A DNA stretch of 17,632 bases from Mesorhizobium sp. GTDB lineage: Bacteria > Pseudomonadota > Alphaproteobacteria > Rhizobiales > Rhizobiaceae. This document shows, in pieces, positions 1 through 6,371 of this stretch; positions within the stretch are counted from its first letter, which is position 1, and each line of letters starts with the position of its first letter. The notes under the pieces are model-generated. The model did not search any database. It worked only from the letters and a program-made list of their open reading frames with translations, and was not told the origin of the DNA. The position numbers and the translations under genes are program-made. The DNA is taken from positions 1 through 17,632 of the forward strand of contig JAEKLU010000257.1 of the NCBI GenBank assembly GCA_019509685.1, given 5' to 3'.

Positions 1-270
1 AGCATTTCCGGCCGGGTGCTGTTCCTGCCGGGCACGATCGGCTCGTCGTCGGCTTCTGCCGTGCTGATGGAGCTCGTCCACAATGGTCGCGCGCCGGCGG
101 CGCTCGTGCTGCATGAGCCGGACGCAATCCTGCTGCTCGGCCTGATCGTCGCCCGGGAAATGGGTTGGGAAACGCCAATGGCGGTGCGGCTCGAACGGGG
201 CCGGTTCGATGGCTTTCGACACAGCAGGACCGTCGTCCACACGAACGGGGCGATCAACCTGGTCCAATAA
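1..270 (+). CDS. AcnX-type (DUF126) swivel-domain protein, C-terminal part, 5' end outside window
   Basis: The frame is open from base 1 and ends in TAA at 268-270, giving about 89 visible residues with the start upstream of the window. The run GTIGSSSASAVLMEL followed by PAALVLHEPDAILLLGLIVA matches what I know of the aconitase-X small-subunit (swivel) family, whose conserved Gly-Ser-Ser segment helps form the active site. Characterised bacterial AcnX proteins dehydrate 3-hydroxy-L-proline; archaeal relatives act on phosphomevalonate. Some AcnX enzymes are one polypeptide and others are two subunits; the cut-off start prevents telling which applies here. The substrate is therefore not assigned. 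The next gene on the same strand begins 17 bases downstream, so the two may be co-transcribed. The internal GTG at 16 is not taken as the start, because the family homology continues upstream of it. Confidence 0.75.
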   Translation, partial: SISGRVLFLPGTIGSSSASAVLMELVHNGRAPAALVLHEPDAILLLGLIVAREMGWETPMAVRLERGRFDGFRHSRTVVHTNGAINLVQ

Positions 271-287
271 ACCAAAGATAGGCCGAC

Positions 288-869
288 ATGAGTGTCGTCA
301 TTCGCCCAGCGACCAAGAACGATGCGCTGCATGTCGCAGCGGTCGTCGACATTGCCGGACATGGCATCGATCTCGATAGCTGGATCAAAGACAGCGGAGA
401 GCATCACGCGGTACTGGAGGCAGCGCGGCGTGCCGCGTCAGCCGATCCCGGTTCGCCCTATCATTTTTCAAAGGCATATCTCATTGAGGTCGAGGGTTTG
501 ATCGCTGGAGGATTGGTCGGGGAATTGCTTGTGCCCCCGGCAGATGACTACGGGGCGGAAATCTCACCTGTTTTGATGCCGCTCGTGACCCTAGAAACTC
601 GGCTCGTCGGTTACTGGTCGATCCTCGCGATCGCCGTCTATGCCGAATACCGCGGCAAGGGACTGGCGGGACGGCTGCTCTCACACGCGGGCAAGCTGGC
701 AGAAGCTGTCCGAGCCAGCGGCCTTTGCCTGACTGTCGAAGATACCAATCTCAATGCGATCGCCGTTTATCGCAGGTTAGGCTTCGCCCCTGCGGAAAGT
801 CTTCCCTGGGTTCCGTATGCCGGCAGAAGTGGCCCAAATGAATGGGTCATGATGAAACTGGATTTTTAG
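288..869 (+). CDS. GNAT family N-acetyltransferase
   Basis: A 193-residue protein with the GNAT fold signature. The acetyl-CoA binding motif A lies around residues 113-131, with a beta strand (ILAIAVYAEY) followed by the pyrophosphate loop YRGKGLAGRLL (R122-G-K-G-L-A). Motif B follows at about 148-167, where TVEDTNLNAIAVYRRLGF contains the usual Asn and Tyr of the family. GNAT enzymes transfer the acetyl group of acetyl-CoA to an amine of a small molecule, peptide or protein; nothing here identifies the acceptor. The protein is soluble, with no signal peptide. ATG at 288 is chosen because it begins the N-terminal strand MSVVIRPATKNDA typical of GNAT proteins, though no strong ribosome binding site precedes it. 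The stop is only five bases from the stop of the convergent dehydrogenase gene, leaving no room for a terminator between them. Confidence 0.85.
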   Translation: MSVVIRPATKNDALHVAAVVDIAGHGIDLDSWIKDSGEHHAVLEAARRAASADPGSPYHFSKAYLIEVEGLIAGGLVGELLVPPADDYGAEISPVLMPLVTLETRLVGYWSILAIAVYAEYRGKGLAGRLLSHAGKLAEAVRASGLCLTVEDTNLNAIAVYRRLGFAPAESLPWVPYAGRSGPNEWVMMKLDF

Positions 870-874
870 GGCCT

Positions 875-1675
875 TCAGGTCCTGAGCGGCAGCACACGAT
901 CCGGCGGCCGGTGGCCGTCGAAGAAGGCGCGGATGTTGATGATCACCTTCTCGCCCATATCGATGCGGCCCTCGAGCGTGGCCGAACCCATATGCGGCAA
1001 AAGCACGACCTTCGCCGGCGTCGACGGACAATTGACCGAGATGATGTCCATGCGGGCAAGCATCTGGTCGAGGCTTTCCCAATAGGTCGCCTCCAACTCG
1101 TCCTCGACCGCCGGCAGCACGCGGTGGCGGTTGTGGTAGTGGATCGACAGGCCGAAGGCCTTGGCGCGCCTGGCGACGGCCGTGCCGATGCGGCCCATGC
1201 CGACAATACCCAGACGTTTGCCCCAGATGCGCCGGCCGAGCATCCAGGTCGGCGACCAGCCGGCCCATTTCTTTTCGCCGGTCAGGATGTTGGCGCCCTC
1301 GGCCAAACGCCGCGGCGCGGCCAGCATCAGCGCCATGGTCATGTCGGCGGTGTCTTCGGTCAGCACATTCGGCGTGTTGGTGACGGTGATGCCCTTCTTG
1401 GCGGCGGCGGCGACATCGATCTTGTCGACGCCATTGCCGAAATTGGCGATCAGCTTGAGGTTCTCGCCGGCCTGAGCGATCAGCGCGGCATCGATATGGT
1501 CGGTGATGGTCGGCACCAGGACGTCGGCTTCCTTGACCGCCGCGACCAGCTCCGGCTGCGTCATCGGGCGGTCCTCGACATTCAGCCGCGCGTCGAACAG
1601 CTCGCGCATGCGTGTCTCGACCGGATCGGGCAGCTTGCGCGTGATGACGACGAGGGGCCGTTTTTTGCCTGCCAT
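875..1675 (-). pseudogene. D-2-hydroxyacid (glyoxylate/hydroxypyruvate-type) dehydrogenase with internal in-frame deletion
   Basis: The 266-residue frame resembles GyaR/GhrB-like D-isomer-specific 2-hydroxyacid dehydrogenases, which reduce glyoxylate or hydroxypyruvate with NAD(P)H. The N-terminal substrate domain is present, as is the NAD-binding loop GIVGMGRIG at residues 157-164. The tail PHMGSATLEGR (His228) is also present. At residue 221/222 (bases near 1012/1013) the text jumps from ISVNCPSTPA straight to KVVLLPHMG. In full-length relatives about 65-70 residues lie between these points, carrying the conserved Asn-Thr-Ala-Arg-Gly segment with the catalytic Arg and the Asp-Val-Phe-x-x-Glu-Pro segment with the catalytic Glu. 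Family members are about 330 residues long, which agrees with this loss. The retained His cannot work without its Glu partner, so the product is probably inactive, although the frame is kept. A sequencing or assembly collapse cannot be excluded. The ATG at 1675 gives the normal family N-terminus and is preceded by GGGGATAAA. Confidence 0.8.
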
Positions 1676-1946
1676 TTTATCCCCGAAGCTTGCTAGATCA
1701 GAATGACGTTTCGTTCGATCGTCATCCTGATCCTACTCTTTTTTGGAGCACGATCTTTTCCGAAAACCGGTTCCCGCTTGTCGGGATCATGCTCTCGAAA
1801 CCGATCTCGTTGAGACCTCTTTAACCAAGACAGGCGAAACTTGTAACCAGTCACGGTATCAGCCCACTCCTGTAACAAGCGGTGCCGCCGAAGACAAAGA
1901 AAAAGGGGCGCTCATCCGGACGGAGGGGCGCCGAAAGGATAAGAAA
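1676..1946. other. Intergenic region with one palindromic repeat
   Basis: This divergent spacer separates the dehydrogenase gene on the minus strand from the SH3 protein gene on the plus strand. It must contain promoters for both, but I could not pick a convincing -35/-10 pair. The only clear structure is the palindromic repeat at 1746-1794. A frame open from 1743 runs through the repeat into the SH3 gene, but its first 68 codons look non-coding. Confidence 0.5.
1746..1794. repeat. Rhizobial-type intergenic palindromic repeat
   Basis: The outer arms GAGCACGATC (1746-1755) and GATCATGCTC (1785-1794) pair at nine of ten positions, enclosing a core with TTTTCCGAAAACCGGTTCCC. I recall near-identical elements scattered between genes in Mesorhizobium and related genomes. 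That it belongs to such a dispersed family is recollection, not something one copy can show. Confidence 0.7.
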
Positions 1947-2504
1947 GTGTCTGGTTTCGCGTCGCTTCGCCTGGCCCTCAGCGCGGCCGTTCTCGGCTCC
2001 CTGCTTTGCGCGCCGCTGGCGCTGGCGCAAAGTGCCGCCGCACCGGCGCAAACCATTACACTGGGCCCGAGCGGCTTGCCGCTGCCGCGTTTCGTCAGCC
2101 TGAAGCCTGCACGCGTCAACGCGCGCGTCGGTCCCGGCGCCAACTATTCCGTGAACTGGATGTACATGAAGGCCGGACTGCCTATGGAAATAATCCAGGA
2201 ATTCGATACCTGGCGGCGCGTGCGCGACGCCGACGGATCGGAGGGCTGGATCAACCAGTCGCTGCTTTCGGGCCGGCGCACCGCGATCGTGGCGCCTTGG
2301 CAGCGCAGCAAGGGTGGGCGAATCAATCTGCTCAACGAACCCGACAAGGATGCCGGCGTCGTCGCCATCATCGAGCCTGGCGTAATCGGCGCCATCAAGA
2401 AATGCGATGGCCAATGGTGCGAGATGACCTTCGAGGGTCATACCGGCTGGATGGCCCAGTCGCAGGTCTGGGGCGCCTATCCCGGCGAAAAGTTCAAGAA
2501 TTAG
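1947..2504 (+). CDS. Exported protein with two bacterial SH3-like domains
   Basis: The likely start is GTG at 1947, preceded by AAGGATAAGAAA, giving 185 residues. From this start the N-terminus is a textbook signal peptide: a basic residue, a hydrophobic stretch of about 15 residues, and LALA with probable cleavage after residue 27. The first SH3-like unit (about residues 49-110) contains ARVNARVGPGANYSV and a Trp-Arg-Arg-Val strand ending in GWI. The second (about 120-175) has RINLLNEPD and ends in GWM. The pattern resembles the SH3_4 (DUF1058) family of alphaproteobacterial periplasmic proteins, which are presumed to bind cell-wall or protein ligands; no specific role is known to me. Two Cys residues (153 and 158) in the second domain could form a disulfide. 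Its 3' end overlaps the convergent DUF4260 gene by 11 bases. An upstream ATG at 1743 is rejected because it would add 68 residues of non-secretory, repeat-derived sequence. Confidence 0.8.
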   Translation: MSGFASLRLALSAAVLGSLLCAPLALAQSAAAPAQTITLGPSGLPLPRFVSLKPARVNARVGPGANYSVNWMYMKAGLPMEIIQEFDTWRRVRDADGSEGWINQSLLSGRRTAIVAPWQRSKGGRINLLNEPDKDAGVVAIIEPGVIGAIKKCDGQWCEMTFEGHTGWMAQSQVWGAYPGEKFKN

Positions 2505-2877
2505 GTGTCTCATCGCGCTCGCGACCGATGCGGCCGAGATGGGTATCCTGAAAGCCGGTCGGCAACTTCAGGCCGTAGCCCAGAGCGCGATCGATGGCGA
2601 TATGGGCGATCCAGATCAGCGCCACAGCGGTGGTGATCGGCCCGGCAAGCAGGACGCCCGCGATTCCAAGGACGAGCGGGGCAATAAGGATGTGCAAGGC
2701 ATTGTAGGTGACAGCGCCGACACGCGGCCCGGCGAGATAGCCCAGCATCGACAGGTCCGGCGCCAGAATAAGCAGCGCAAACAGCCACCATGAGACGCCC
2801 GACATTGCGTAGAAAACGATAGCCACCGCGGCGGCCGCGACCCATTCAAACCGGACAACCAGGTCAACGGGCCGCAT
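2494..2877 (-). CDS. DUF4260 family integral membrane protein
   Basis: A 127-residue hydrophobic protein with about four predicted membrane segments (roughly residues 8-25, 29-47, 57-76 and 79-96). It carries the phrase LLILAPDLSMLGYLAGPRVG and the C-terminal block IDRALGYGLKLPTGFQDTHL, which I recognise as the DUF4260 family. The biochemical function of that family is unknown to me. The ATG at 2877 lies only ten bases after the irr stop codon on the same strand, with no clear ribosome binding site. It is therefore probably co-transcribed with irr and translated by coupling. That neighbourhood suggests, but does not prove, expression linked to iron status. The 3' end overlaps the SH3 protein gene tail to tail. 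Confidence 0.8.
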   Translation of the reverse strand: MRPVDLVVRFEWVAAAAVAIVFYAMSGVSWWLFALLILAPDLSMLGYLAGPRVGAVTYNALHILIAPLVLGIAGVLLAGPITTAVALIWIAHIAIDRALGYGLKLPTGFQDTHLGRIGRERDETPNS

Positions 2878-2887
2878 CGCGAACCGG

Positions 2888-3319
2888 TCAGCCGGCGCGC
2901 TTCGGGCGCAGCCTCACGACGATGTCGACATTGGCGATTTCCATGCCTTCCGGAGGCGCCGGCAGGTTGGAGACGGTCACCGGCCCGCTTTCGATATCGA
3001 AGATGCGATTTTCGCCTTCGATGTAGAAATGATGGTGATCGGAAGTGTTGGTGTCGAAATAGGTCTTGGAACCCTCGACTGCCAGGATGCGCAGCAGGCC
3101 GGCCTGGGTGAACTGGTGGAGCGCGTTGTAGACGGTCGCCAGCGAAACCGGCACGCCGGCGGCGACTGCCTCTTCATGCAGTTCCTCGGCCGAAAGGTGG
3201 CGGTCGCCCTTGGCGAAAAGCAGATCGGCCAACGCGATGCGCTGGCGTGTCGGCCTCAGGCCGGCTTCGCGAACCCGCTTGTCCACAGCGACATTTTCCT
3301 TCCGGTAGCCCGTATCCAT
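2888..3319 (-). CDS. irr: Iron response regulator Irr (Fur family)
   Basis: A 143-residue Fur-superfamily protein. The winged-helix DNA-binding domain occupies the N-terminal half, with LRPTRQRIALADLLF at 21-35 and the recognition region SLATVYNALHQFTQAGLL at 59-76. The dimerisation and sensing half contains SDHHHFYIEGENRIFDIE, where the triple His at 95-97 is the Irr hallmark implicated in haem binding. In rhizobia Irr acts under low iron: it represses iron-consuming genes such as haem synthesis and activates iron-acquisition genes, and it is destabilised or inactivated by haem. The Bradyrhizobium-type N-terminal Cys-Pro haem motif is absent, as in most other rhizobial Irr proteins. ATG at 3319 is the best start by length but lacks a strong ribosome binding site; a GTG ten codons or so inside is possible. 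It is divergent from fabA and is followed at once by the DUF4260 gene. Confidence 0.92.
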   Translation of the reverse strand: MDTGYRKENVAVDKRVREAGLRPTRQRIALADLLFAKGDRHLSAEELHEEAVAAGVPVSLATVYNALHQFTQAGLLRILAVEGSKTYFDTNTSDHHHFYIEGENRIFDIESGPVTVSNLPAPPEGMEIANVDIVVRLRPKRAG

Positions 3320-3404
3320 CTATGCGTCGAAGCTTATGGCCCAGCCCTTAAACAGGTCCGGAATGGCAAAAAGACGTCAAAAGCCAAACCCGGACATCGT
3401 TCGA

Positions 3405-3433
3405 CATATATTCTGTAGTCCGAATGCGATCAA
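3405..3433 (-). promoter_or_regulatory. Candidate irr promoter
   Basis: Read on the minus strand, TTGATC (3433-3428), a 17-base spacer and TATATG (3410-3405) form a plausible housekeeping promoter firing toward irr. It would leave a leader of about 75-80 bases. The spacer contains an imperfect operator-like inverted repeat, ATTC-N8-GAAT. The hexamers each match the consensus at four or five positions; no transcript data support it. Confidence 0.4.
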
Positions 3434-3564
3434 TAGCGCGCATTGACCCGGGCAGGCGCACGGGTTAAGCGCAAACGCCGGTTTCCGGCCACAAACAGAG
3501 TGTGTTAGGAAACCAACGACGAGGGCGCCCGGCGCTTGCGAAGAACGATGGGGACAGAAATTTG

Positions 3565-4080
3565 ATGGCGGGTCAAAAGTCCAGCTATGATTACGAGGAA
3601 CTGCTTGCCTGCGCCCGCGGCGAGCTGTTCGGACCGGGCAATGCCCAGCTACCCTATCCGCCGATGCTGATGTTCGACCGCATCACCGAGATCAGCGAGA
3701 CCGGCGGCGCCCACGACAAGGGCTTTATCCGCGCCGAATTCGACATCAAGCCGGACCTGTGGTTCTTCGCCTGCCACTTCATCGGCAACCCGATCATGCC
3801 GGGCTGTCTCGGCCTCGACGCCATGTGGCAGTTGACCGGTTTCTACCTCGGCTGGCTCGGCGAGCCCGGCAAGGGCATGGCGCTGTCGACCGGTGAAGTG
3901 AAGTTCAAGGGCATGGTGACGCCGTCGGTGAAGAAAGTGGAATACGGCATCGACTTCAAGCGCGTGATGCGCGGCCGCCTGGTGCTCGGCATCGCCGATG
4001 GCTGGCTCAAGGCGGATGGCGAACCCATATACGCCGCAACGGATCTGAAGGTCGGCCTGTCCAAACAGTCGGCCGTCTGA
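3565..4080 (+). CDS. fabA: 3-hydroxydecanoyl-ACP dehydratase/isomerase FabA
   Basis: A 171-residue protein of normal FabA length. FabA dehydrates 3-hydroxydecanoyl-ACP and isomerises trans-2- to cis-3-decenoyl-ACP, the branch point for unsaturated fatty acids in the cytoplasm. The active-site region [20 protein letters not shown] supplies catalytic His71 and Asp85, matching the Escherichia coli residues His70 and Asp84. The N-terminal [12 protein letters not shown] and C-terminal strands are also typical. ATG at 3565 is chosen over the upstream in-frame start at 3502: it follows GGGGACAG and gives the family N-terminus [14 protein letters not shown]. It is the first gene of a fabA-fabB-fabI series, with fabB 127 bases downstream. 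Transcription starts somewhere in the 245-base spacer shared with divergent irr. A weak candidate is TTGACC at 3443-3448 with a poor -10. Confidence 0.96.
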   Translation: MAGQKSSYDYEELLACARGELFGPGNAQLPYPPMLMFDRITEISETGGAHDKGFIRAEFDIKPDLWFFACHFIGNPIMPGCLGLDAMWQLTGFYLGWLGEPGKGMALSTGEVKFKGMVTPSVKKVEYGIDFKRVMRGRLVLGIADGWLKADGEPIYAATDLKVGLSKQSAV

Positions 4081-4207
4081 TCGGTTTCGCCACGGCGTCC
4101 ATGGTGTCCCGCGGACACGCAAGCGGCGTCGCAACAGTTTATTTTGCGTATGATCTTGGGAGAAAACCGACTAGGTTTTTCGCCAAATACGCCGGAAGGA
4201 GTTGCGA

Positions 4208-5428
4208 ATGAGACGGGTCGTAGTGACGGGCCTCGGCATTGTGTCGTCGATCGGCAACAATGCCAATGAGGTGCAGAGCTCGCTTTACGATGCCAAATCC
4301 GGCATCAGTTTTTCCAATTCCTTCGCCGAACACGGCTTCCGCTGTCAGGTATGGGGCGCGCCGACGCTCGATCCGTCGGCGATGATCGATCGCCGCGCCA
4401 TGCGCTTCCTGAGCCAGGGCGCGGCCTGGAACCACGTTGCCATGGATCAGGCGATTGCCGATGCCGGCTTAGGCGAAAGCGACATCACCAACGAGCGGAC
4501 CGGCATCGTCATGGGCTCCGGCGGCCCGTCGACCCGCACCATCGTCGAGGCGGCCGAAACCACGCTCAAGAACAACAGCCCCAAGCGCATCGGCCCGTTC
4601 GCGGTGCCGAAGGCGATGTCGTCGACGGCGTCGGCCACTTTGGCCACCTGGTTCAAGATCCACGGCGTCAACTATTCGATCTCGTCGGCCTGTTCGACTT
4701 CCGCGCACTGCATCGGCAACGCCTATGAGCTCATCCAGTGGGGCAAGCAGGACGTGATGTTTGCCGGCGGCCACGAAGACCTCGACTGGACGATGTCGGA
4801 CCTGTTCGATGCCATGGGCGCGATGTCGTCGAAATACAACGACAGGGCCTCGGCCGCGTCCCGCGCCTATGACGTCAACCGCGACGGCTTCGTCATCGCT
4901 GGTGGCGCGGGTGTCCTCATCCTGGAGGAACTTGAGCACGCCAAGGCGCGCGGCGCCAAGATCTATGCCGAGATCGTCGGCTACGGCGCGACCTCCGACG
5001 GCTACGACATGGTGGCGCCGTCGGGCGAAGGCGCCATGCGCTGCATGCGGCAGGCGCTTGCCACCGTGTCCTCGCCGGTCGACTACATCAACACCCACGG
5101 CACCTCGACGCCGGTCGGCGATTCCAAGGAAATGGGCGCCATCCGCGAGGTGTTCGGCGACAAGATGCCTCACATCACTTCGACCAAGTCGCTCACCGGC
5201 CATTCGCTGGGGGCGGCCGGTGTGCAGGAATCGATCTATTCGATCCTGATGATGCAGGGCGGCTTCATCGGCGAGAGCGCCCATATCGAGGAACTCGATC
5301 CGGAATTCGAGGGCATGCCGATCGTGCGCAAGCGTATCGACAACGCCAAGATCGACACCGTCCTGTCCAATTCCTTCGGTTTCGGTGGCACCAACGCGAC
5401 GCTGATTTTCCAGCGTTATTCCGCATAA
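4208..5428 (+). CDS. fabB: 3-oxoacyl-ACP synthase I FabB
   Basis: A 406-residue thiolase-fold condensing enzyme, collinear with Escherichia coli FabB. It elongates acyl-ACP with malonyl-ACP and is needed to extend the cis-3-decenoyl-ACP made by FabA. The Cys-His-His triad is intact: Cys162 in [12 protein letters not shown], His297 in [11 protein letters not shown] and His332 in [12 protein letters not shown]. The C-terminal glycine-rich loop [11 protein letters not shown] is also present. ATG at 4208 is preceded by AAGGAG at ideal distance; a TTG two codons upstream is not needed. The 127-base gap after fabA contains two small inverted repeats (GTGTCC/GGACAC near 4103-4117, and AAAACC/GGTTTT near 4163-4179), so partial termination or a separate promoter is possible. 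fabI follows after 29 bases. Confidence 0.96.
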   Translation: MRRVVVTGLGIVSSIGNNANEVQSSLYDAKSGISFSNSFAEHGFRCQVWGAPTLDPSAMIDRRAMRFLSQGAAWNHVAMDQAIADAGLGESDITNERTGIVMGSGGPSTRTIVEAAETTLKNNSPKRIGPFAVPKAMSSTASATLATWFKIHGVNYSISSACSTSAHCIGNAYELIQWGKQDVMFAGGHEDLDWTMSDLFDAMGAMSSKYNDRASAASRAYDVNRDGFVIAGGAGVLILEELEHAKARGAKIYAEIVGYGATSDGYDMVAPSGEGAMRCMRQALATVSSPVDYINTHGTSTPVGDSKEMGAIREVFGDKMPHITSTKSLTGHSLGAAGVQESIYSILMMQGGFIGESAHIEELDPEFEGMPIVRKRIDNAKIDTVLSNSFGFGGTNATLIFQRYSA

Positions 5429-5457
5429 GGCCGGCGTTTTTATAAGGATTGCCTTCT

Positions 5458-6270
5458 ATGGACGGGTTGATGAAGGGCAAGCGCGGGCTTGTCATGGGTG
5501 TCGCCAACGATCATTCGATCGCCTGGGGCATCGCCAGGAAACTCTCCGAGCATGGAGCTGAACTCGCCTTCACCTATCAGGGCGACGCCTTCGGCCGGCG
5601 GGTCAAGCCGCTGGCCGAGAAGCTGGGAGCCTCGCTTGTCGTGCCTTGCGACGTCGAGGACAGCGCCTCCGTCACCGCGACCTTCGAGACGCTCGGCAAG
5701 GCCTGGGGCGGCCTGGATTTCGTGGTGCACGCCATCGGGTTTTCCGACAAGAACGAGCTCAAGGGCCTCTACGCCGACACCAGCCGCGACAATTTCGTGC
5801 GCACCATGGTGATCTCCTGCTATTCCTTCACCGAGATCGCCCGCAATGCCGCCGCGCTGATGACCGATGGCGGGTCGATGATCACGCTTACCTATGCCGG
5901 TTCGGTCAGGGTGATGCCGAACTACAATGTGATGGGCGTCGCCAAGGCCGGGCTCGAGGCCAGCGTGCGCTACCTTGCCAACGACTATGGTCCGCGCGGC
6001 ATCAGGGTGAACGGCCTCTCGGCCGGACCGGTGCGGACGCTGGCCGGCTCGGGCATTTCCGACGCCCGCCACATGTTTTCCTACCAGCAGCGCAATTCGC
6101 CGCTCAGGCGCACCGTCACCATCGACGAGGTCGGCGGTTCGGCGCTTTATCTCTTGTCCGACCTGTCGTCGGGCGTCACCGGCGAAATCCACTATGTAGA
6201 TTCCGGTTACCATATTGTTTCGATGCCGGCGCTTGAGGAATTGAAGCAGAACGACGGTGGCCGCGAGTAA
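5458..6270 (+). CDS. fabI: Enoyl-ACP reductase (NADH) FabI
   Basis: A 270-residue short-chain dehydrogenase-type enoyl-ACP reductase that performs the last reduction of each fatty-acid elongation cycle. The cofactor loop GVANDHSIAWGIA lies at 14-26, and the HAIGF segment at 91-95. The catalytic set Tyr146, Tyr156 and Lys163 (TYAG...NYNVMGVAK) has the same numbering as Escherichia coli FabI. The substrate-loop region LSAGPVRTLAGSGI is complete. This is the class inhibited by triclosan and diazaborines. ATG at 5458 is preceded by AAGGA nine bases upstream; TTG at 5449 and ATG at 5470 are less well placed. The short gap after fabB indicates co-transcription. Many alphaproteobacteria carry a second fabI elsewhere, which this window cannot address. 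Confidence 0.95.
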   Translation: MDGLMKGKRGLVMGVANDHSIAWGIARKLSEHGAELAFTYQGDAFGRRVKPLAEKLGASLVVPCDVEDSASVTATFETLGKAWGGLDFVVHAIGFSDKNELKGLYADTSRDNFVRTMVISCYSFTEIARNAAALMTDGGSMITLTYAGSVRVMPNYNVMGVAKAGLEASVRYLANDYGPRGIRVNGLSAGPVRTLAGSGISDARHMFSYQQRNSPLRRTVTIDEVGGSALYLLSDLSSGVTGEIHYVDSGYHIVSMPALEELKQNDGGRE

Positions 6271-6371
6271 TCCACCGGGCAAATAGCGGCCTTCCGTTAA
6301 ATTGGATGCATTGGCGGAAACTCATTTTAAGGAGATGTCCGCTAAAAGGTTCTGTAATCTAGGGACCTTGC

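Noticed and set aside
1743..1946. N-terminal extension of the SH3 protein from ATG at 1743
   Set aside because: It would start inside the palindromic repeat and place 68 extra residues before a clear signal peptide; GTG at 1947 has a ribosome binding site and a proper secretion signal.
4141..4207. fabB promoter with TATGAT near 4150
   Set aside because: No acceptable -35 lies 15-19 bases upstream; fabB is adequately explained by transcription from fabA.
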